This document shows, one piece after another, positions 7,528 to 10,394 of a stretch of DNA of 10,394 nt. The translations under genes were made by a program, and so were the position numbers. Under the pieces are notes generated by a model, which worked only from the letters and a program-made list of their open reading frames with translations, was not told the origin of the DNA and did no database searches. Source of the stretch: Gemmatimonadota bacterium (GTDB lineage Bacteria; Gemmatimonadota; Gemmatimonadetes; Longimicrobiales; Longimicrobiaceae); contig JAHWJJ010000114.1 of assembly GCA_019348475.1 (NCBI GenBank), forward strand, positions 1 to 10,394, read 5' to 3'. How positions within the stretch are numbered: the stretch's first letter is position 1; each line of letters starts with the position of its first letter.

Positions 7528-7627
7528 GCAGTTCAACCTCCCCCGGCAGTTTCGGAGGAGGTGCGAGCATAAGCGAGCGGAGGGGGCCTGCTCGAAGCGA
7601 GCAGAGGGGGCGCGGCGCGGACCCCGC
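7528..7627 (+). repeat. Repeat copy R4 with internal duplication
   Basis: The stem has one mismatch (acctcccccg against cggaggaggt). The agcgagcggagggggc block is followed by a second, altered version (agcgagcagagggggc). Between them is a new 7-bp hairpin, ctgctcg 7588-7594 and cgagcag 7598-7604, with loop aag. This is the most diverged copy. Confidence 0.8.
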
Positions 7628-7652
7628 CGACACCCGCCCGAGCGGACCGGTG

Positions 7653-7681
7653 TTTACACCCGACCCGCGCGCCCCTAGCTT
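7653..7681 (+). promoter_or_regulatory. Sigma-70-type promoter for lemA
   Basis: TTTACA (7653-7658) and TAGCTT (7676-7681) are separated by exactly 17 bases. They resemble the TTGACA/TATAAT pair and sit just beyond the repeat array. Transcription would begin near 7688, giving an untranslated leader of about 60 bases before ATG 7750. The surrounding DNA is so GC-rich that both hexamers stand out. Confidence 0.6.
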
Positions 7682-7749
7682 GTCCTTCCGCCCGCCCGGC
7701 CCCTCGCCCGGGGAGCCGGCCCGCTGCCACACCCCCTCGGAGCCTCCGC

Positions 7750-8307
7750 ATGACCACGCTCATCATCGTGCTCGCCGTCCTGGCCCTGCTCGTCATCTTC
7801 GGCATCGGCCTGTACAACCGGCTGGTGGGGCTGCGCTTGCGCGCGCAGAACGCCTGGTCCGATATCGACGTGCAGCTGAAGCGCCGCGCGGACCTGGTGC
7901 CCAACCTGGTGGAGACGGTCAAAGGATACGCGGGCCACGAGCGCGAGACGCTGCAGGCCGTCACCGAGGCGCGCACGCGCGCCGTGGCGGCCCAGGGCGC
8001 GGGCCCGGCCGAGCGCGCCGAGGCCGAGGCGGGGCTCACCGCAGCGCTGCGCGGGCTGACCGTGGCGGTCGAGGCGTATCCGCAGCTGCAGGCCAGCGGC
8101 GGCTTTCGCGACCTGCAGGCCCAGCTGGGGTCGATCGAAGAGGCGGTGCAGAACGCGCGGCGCTACTACAACGCCGTGGTCCGCGACCTGAACACGGCCA
8201 TCATGACCTTTCCCAGCAACCTGCTGGCCGGCCCCATGGGCTTTCAGCCCCGCGAGTTCTTCGAGGCGGCGCCCGCCGAGCGCGAGGTGCCGCGCGTAAG
8301 CTTCTGA
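7750..8307 (+). CDS. lemA: LemA family membrane protein
   Basis: The 185-residue product opens with a single membrane helix (about 3-21), then the family hallmark YNRLVGLRLRAQNAWSDIDV, continuing QLKRRADLVPNLVETVKGYA. A long helical bundle and the closing NARRYYNAVVRDLN segment with PSNLLA follow. LemA proteins are widespread, and their biochemical role is not established; the soluble part is thought to lie outside the membrane. CGGAG (7738-7742) lies 7 bases before the ATG. The next gene, DUF2207, is a frequent lemA neighbour, so the pair is a likely operon, although a hairpin separates them. C-terminal residues (about 165-185) are variable and Glu/Arg-rich. Confidence 0.96.
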   Translation: MTTLIIVLAVLALLVIFGIGLYNRLVGLRLRAQNAWSDIDVQLKRRADLVPNLVETVKGYAGHERETLQAVTEARTRAVAAQGAGPAERAEAEAGLTAALRGLTVAVEAYPQLQASGGFRDLQAQLGSIEEAVQNARRYYNAVVRDLNTAIMTFPSNLLAGPMGFQPREFFEAAPAEREVPRVSF

Positions 8308-8327
8308 TCCGACGCCGCTGATCGAAC

Positions 8328-8358
8328 GCCGGGCGCGGACGCCTTCGCCGCGCCCGGC
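8328..8358 (+). terminator. GC-rich 11-bp hairpin between lemA and the DUF2207 gene
   Basis: gccgggcgcgg (8328-8338) pairs perfectly with ccgcgcccggc (8348-8358) around a 9-base loop, 20 bases after the lemA stop. There is no T-run, so it may only partly terminate, letting some transcription reach the next gene, or it may guard the lemA mRNA end. Confidence 0.5.
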
Positions 8359-8385
8359 CCTCTCCGTCCCCGCACCCGCATCCCC

Positions 8386-10299
8386 ATGCGCCGCGCACTC
8401 CTCCTGATCGGCGCGCTGCTCCTGGCGCTCGCCCCGCCCGCGGGCGCCCAGAGCGGCGACAGCGTGATCGTCATCCACGGCTACGACACCGAGCTGCTGG
8501 TGCAGCCCAACGGCGTGCTGGACGTCACCGAATTCATCCGCTTCGGCTTCAGCGGGCGGTGGAACGGCATTCTACGAGACCTTTCGCTGCAGCACCGCAA
8601 CGCGGAGGGGAACCGGGAGAAGCTGGACCTGGAGGTGGTGTCCGTCACCGACGGGCGCGGCCAGCCGCTGCGGATGGAGCCGGAGGAGCCGGACGGGTGG
8701 ACGCGGCGCCTGCGCATCTACGTCCCCGGCGCGCACGACGCGGAGCGGACGGTGGTGATCCGCTACCGCGTCAAGAACGCCATCCGCTTCTACTTTCCCC
8801 CCGACGGCGCGCAGGACGGCGCGCGCGCGTTCGACGAGCTGTACTGGAACGTGACGGGGAACGACTGGACCATGCCCATCGCCCGGGCCAGCGCCCGCGT
8901 GGTCCTGCCGCCCGGCGCGGTGCCGACGCAGTGGGCCGTCTACACGGGGTACGCGGGGAGCCGGGGCCGCGACGCGACCGTCCAGGTGGACAGCGCGCGC
9001 CGCATCGTCACCTTCACCACCACGGAGCCGCTGGCCGAGGGGGAGGGGATGACGGTGGCGGTCGGCTGGCCCCCGGGCGCCGTCGCGTCGCGGCCCACCG
9101 AGGCGGAGCACCAGGCGGCGCTGCGCGCGCACCGCCGCGCCGAGGCGCTGCGGCTGTGGCCGCTGGGGCTGCCGCTGCTGGCGTTCTGGCTGGGGCTGGG
9201 CGCGTGGCGCCGCCGGGGGCGCGATCCGCGCGAGCAGTCCATCGTGGTGGGGTACGAGCCGCCGGACGGGATGACCCCCGCGGAGGTGGGGACGCTGATC
9301 GACCATGAGGCGGAGATCCGCGACGTGGTCTCCACGCTGGTGGACCTGGCCGTCCGCGGCTACGTGGGGATCGAGGAGCGGGTGCAGAAGCACCTGTTCG
9401 GGCTCATCTCCAACACCGAGTACGTGTTCCACCTGCGCAGGCCGCGCGAGGAGTGGAGCGGGCTGGCGGCGCACGAGGAGCGCTTTCTGGACGCGCTCTT
9501 CACCAGCGCGCCCACGGCGGGCGAGGCGTGGGACGACATCCGCGCCACCTTTGCCGAGGCGCGGCGGGTGCACGAGTCCGGCGGTGAGATCGACCGGGAG
9601 GCGTTCTCCACCCGCCTTGCGCGGGCGGGGTCCCGCCCTACGGCGTCGGTGCGCCTGAGCGACCTGCAGAACCAGTTCTACCGGTCGCTCCCCGGCATCC
9701 GCGACGCCATCTACCAAAAGCTGGTGGAGCGCGGCTACTACATCCACCGCCCGGACCAGGTGAAGGCGAACTGGCTGGGGCTGGGGATCGGCACGCTGGT
9801 GCTGGGGATGGGGGGCGCCGCGTTCCTGGGCGGCGCGGAGGTGCGGTGGCTGGCTCCCTGGGCGCTGGCCGTGGGCGGCGGCGTGAGTGCGGTGGTGCTG
9901 ATCGGGTTCGGGCTGCTGATGCCGGCGCGCACCCACCAGGGCGCGCGGGCGCGCGAGGCGGCACTCGGCTTCCGCGAGTTCCTGCACAAGGTGGAGAGCG
10001 ACCGCTACCGCAGGATGATCACCTCGCCCGAGATGTTCGAGCGCTACCTGCCGTACGCCATGGCCTTCGGGGTGGAGAAGCGCTGGGCCAGCGCCTTCGA
10101 CGACCTGTACCGCGAGCCGCCGGACTGGTACAGCGGCACCGGATACGGCCACTTCCGCGCGTCGGATTTCACCGCGCGGATGAGCACGCTCACGTCGACG
10201 GCGGGGAGCACCATGCAGTCCAGCCCCAGCTCGTCCGGCAGTGGCGGCGGCGGGTCCAGCGGCGGCGGGTCGGGAGGCGGTGGCGGGAGCGGGTTTTGA
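8386..10299 (+). CDS. DUF2207 family membrane protein with Gly/Ser-rich C-terminus
   Basis: The 637-residue product has a signal peptide (1-21, ALAPPAGA before QSG). An extracytoplasmic beta-rich DUF2207 domain spans about 25-235, containing VLDVTEFIRFGFSGRWNGI with RDL, TVVIRYRVKNAIRFY and DELYWNVTGNDWTMPI. A first membrane helix lies at about 256-274, followed by the cytoplasmic helical segment (VVGYEPPDGMTPAEVGTLID, typical of the family). Two more helices lie at about 463-482 and 487-512, and a conserved LPYAMAFGVEKRWASAF block at 555-571. The last ~20 residues are Gly/Ser only, ending GSGF, which is common in this family and suggests a flexible tail. Function is unknown. No Shine-Dalgarno precedes ATG 8386; the good signal peptide supports this start. 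The stop lies at the edge of the terminal microsatellite. Confidence 0.95.
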   Translation: MRRALLLIGALLLALAPPAGAQSGDSVIVIHGYDTELLVQPNGVLDVTEFIRFGFSGRWNGILRDLSLQHRNAEGNREKLDLEVVSVTDGRGQPLRMEPEEPDGWTRRLRIYVPGAHDAERTVVIRYRVKNAIRFYFPPDGAQDGARAFDELYWNVTGNDWTMPIARASARVVLPPGAVPTQWAVYTGYAGSRGRDATVQVDSARRIVTFTTTEPLAEGEGMTVAVGWPPGAVASRPTEAEHQAALRAHRRAEALRLWPLGLPLLAFWLGLGAWRRRGRDPREQSIVVGYEPPDGMTPAEVGTLIDHEAEIRDVVSTLVDLAVRGYVGIEERVQKHLFGLISNTEYVFHLRRPREEWSGLAAHEERFLDALFTSAPTAGEAWDDIRATFAEARRVHESGGEIDREAFSTRLARAGSRPTASVRLSDLQNQFYRSLPGIRDAIYQKLVERGYYIHRPDQVKANWLGLGIGTLVLGMGGAAFLGGAEVRWLAPWALAVGGGVSAVVLIGFGLLMPARTHQGARAREAALGFREFLHKVESDRYRRMITSPEMFERYLPYAMAFGVEKRWASAFDDLYREPPDWYSGTGYGHFRASDFTARMSTLTSTAGSTMQSSPSSSGSGGGGSSGGGSGGGGGSGF

Positions 10300-10394
10300 G
10301 TGCGTGAGTGCGTGAGTGCGTGAGTGCGTGGGTGAAGGCGTGAACGGGTGAACGGGTGAACGGGTGAACGGGTGAACGGGTGAACGGGTGAACG
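10298..10394 (+). repeat. 8-bp microsatellite, two variants, running off the window
   Basis: The period is exactly 8 throughout: gagtgcgt x4 (10298-10329), two intermediate units gggtgaag and gcgtgaac, then gggtgaac x6 (10346-10393). The first unit shares its first two bases with the DUF2207 stop codon (tga, 10297-10299). The array continues past the window end, so total length is unknown. Such arrays can vary in copy number by strand slippage. Confidence 0.95.

Larger units (their letters stand above)
7328..7627 (+). repeat. Tandem array of three ~100-bp units of the dispersed repeat
   Basis: The array fills most of the 459-bp stretch between the peptide gene and lemA, where I see no gene. 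Units begin with gcagttcaacctccccc at 7328, 7427 and 7528, periods 99 and 101 bp. Each has a ~77-bp core plus a ~23-bp linker, itself conserved (accgaacctcgcc...aat). The remainder of the stretch (7291-7327, 7628-7652) holds nothing recognisable, and a promoter lies at 7653. Frames that are open through the array are a by-product of its GC-rich composition. Confidence 0.9.

Noticed and set aside
7328..7627. CRISPR array
   Set aside because: Units are about 100 bp, the linkers are themselves conserved rather than unique spacers, and no cas gene is present.
6753..8321. 522-codon plus-strand frame running through the peptide genes, repeats and lemA
   Set aside because: It crosses three unrelated features, is Arg/Gly/Pro-rich throughout, and the real lemA and peptide frames are different.
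8572..10152. 526-codon minus-strand open frame
   Set aside because: It lies opposite the well-supported DUF2207 gene and has only His/Arg/Pro/Ala low-complexity sequence.

Overview
The window is about 10.4 kb of very GC-rich bacterial DNA. All convincing genes lie on the + strand. A Gemmatimonadota bacterium near Longimicrobium is the best guess. It rests on base composition, the type of succinate dehydrogenase operon and the 'gggggaggtgcgagcctcagcgagcggaggg'-class dispersed repeats, and it is inference, not a database result.

Layout. (1) 1-3814 is a respiratory operon: sdhA (5' end outside the window), an inserted gene for a two-pass membrane PH-domain-like protein, sdhB, and a small unknown gene coupled to sdhB. 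An 83-bp copy of the sdhA-tail/sdhB-start junction flanks the insert on both sides (80/83 identical), so both ATGA stop/start overlaps survive and the inserted protein ends in a copied SdhA C-terminus. (2) 3976-5250 holds a three-pass small membrane protein, a 113-aa unknown protein, an 11-bp-stem hairpin and a GNAT acetyltransferase. (3) 5251-5780 holds one dispersed repeat and a 72-aa zinc-ribbon protein. (4) 5939-6723 is a DUF5995-type gene broken by one single-base frameshift. (5) 6830-7290 is a tandem pair of small secreted cysteine-rich peptide loci. The first is broken. The second is intact, and its six cysteines follow the spacing of the CS-alpha-beta (defensin) fold exactly: C-x4-C-x3-C-x9-C-x5-C-x-C with GxC and CxC motifs. 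This is the most interesting item in the window. (6) 7328-7627 is an array of three ~100-bp repeat units with internal hairpins. (7) 7653-10299 is a lemA gene with a good promoter, followed by a DUF2207 membrane protein with a Gly/Ser-rich tail. (8) From 10298 to the window end is an 8-bp microsatellite.

How the genes work together. SdhA and SdhB form the soluble catalytic arm of complex II; the membrane anchor (SdhC type) is not here and is probably upstream. LemA and DUF2207 proteins are often neighbours and are both membrane proteins of unclear function. The defensin-like peptide has a signal peptide but no visible processing, export or immunity partner. I see no rRNA, tRNA, transposase or CRISPR array.
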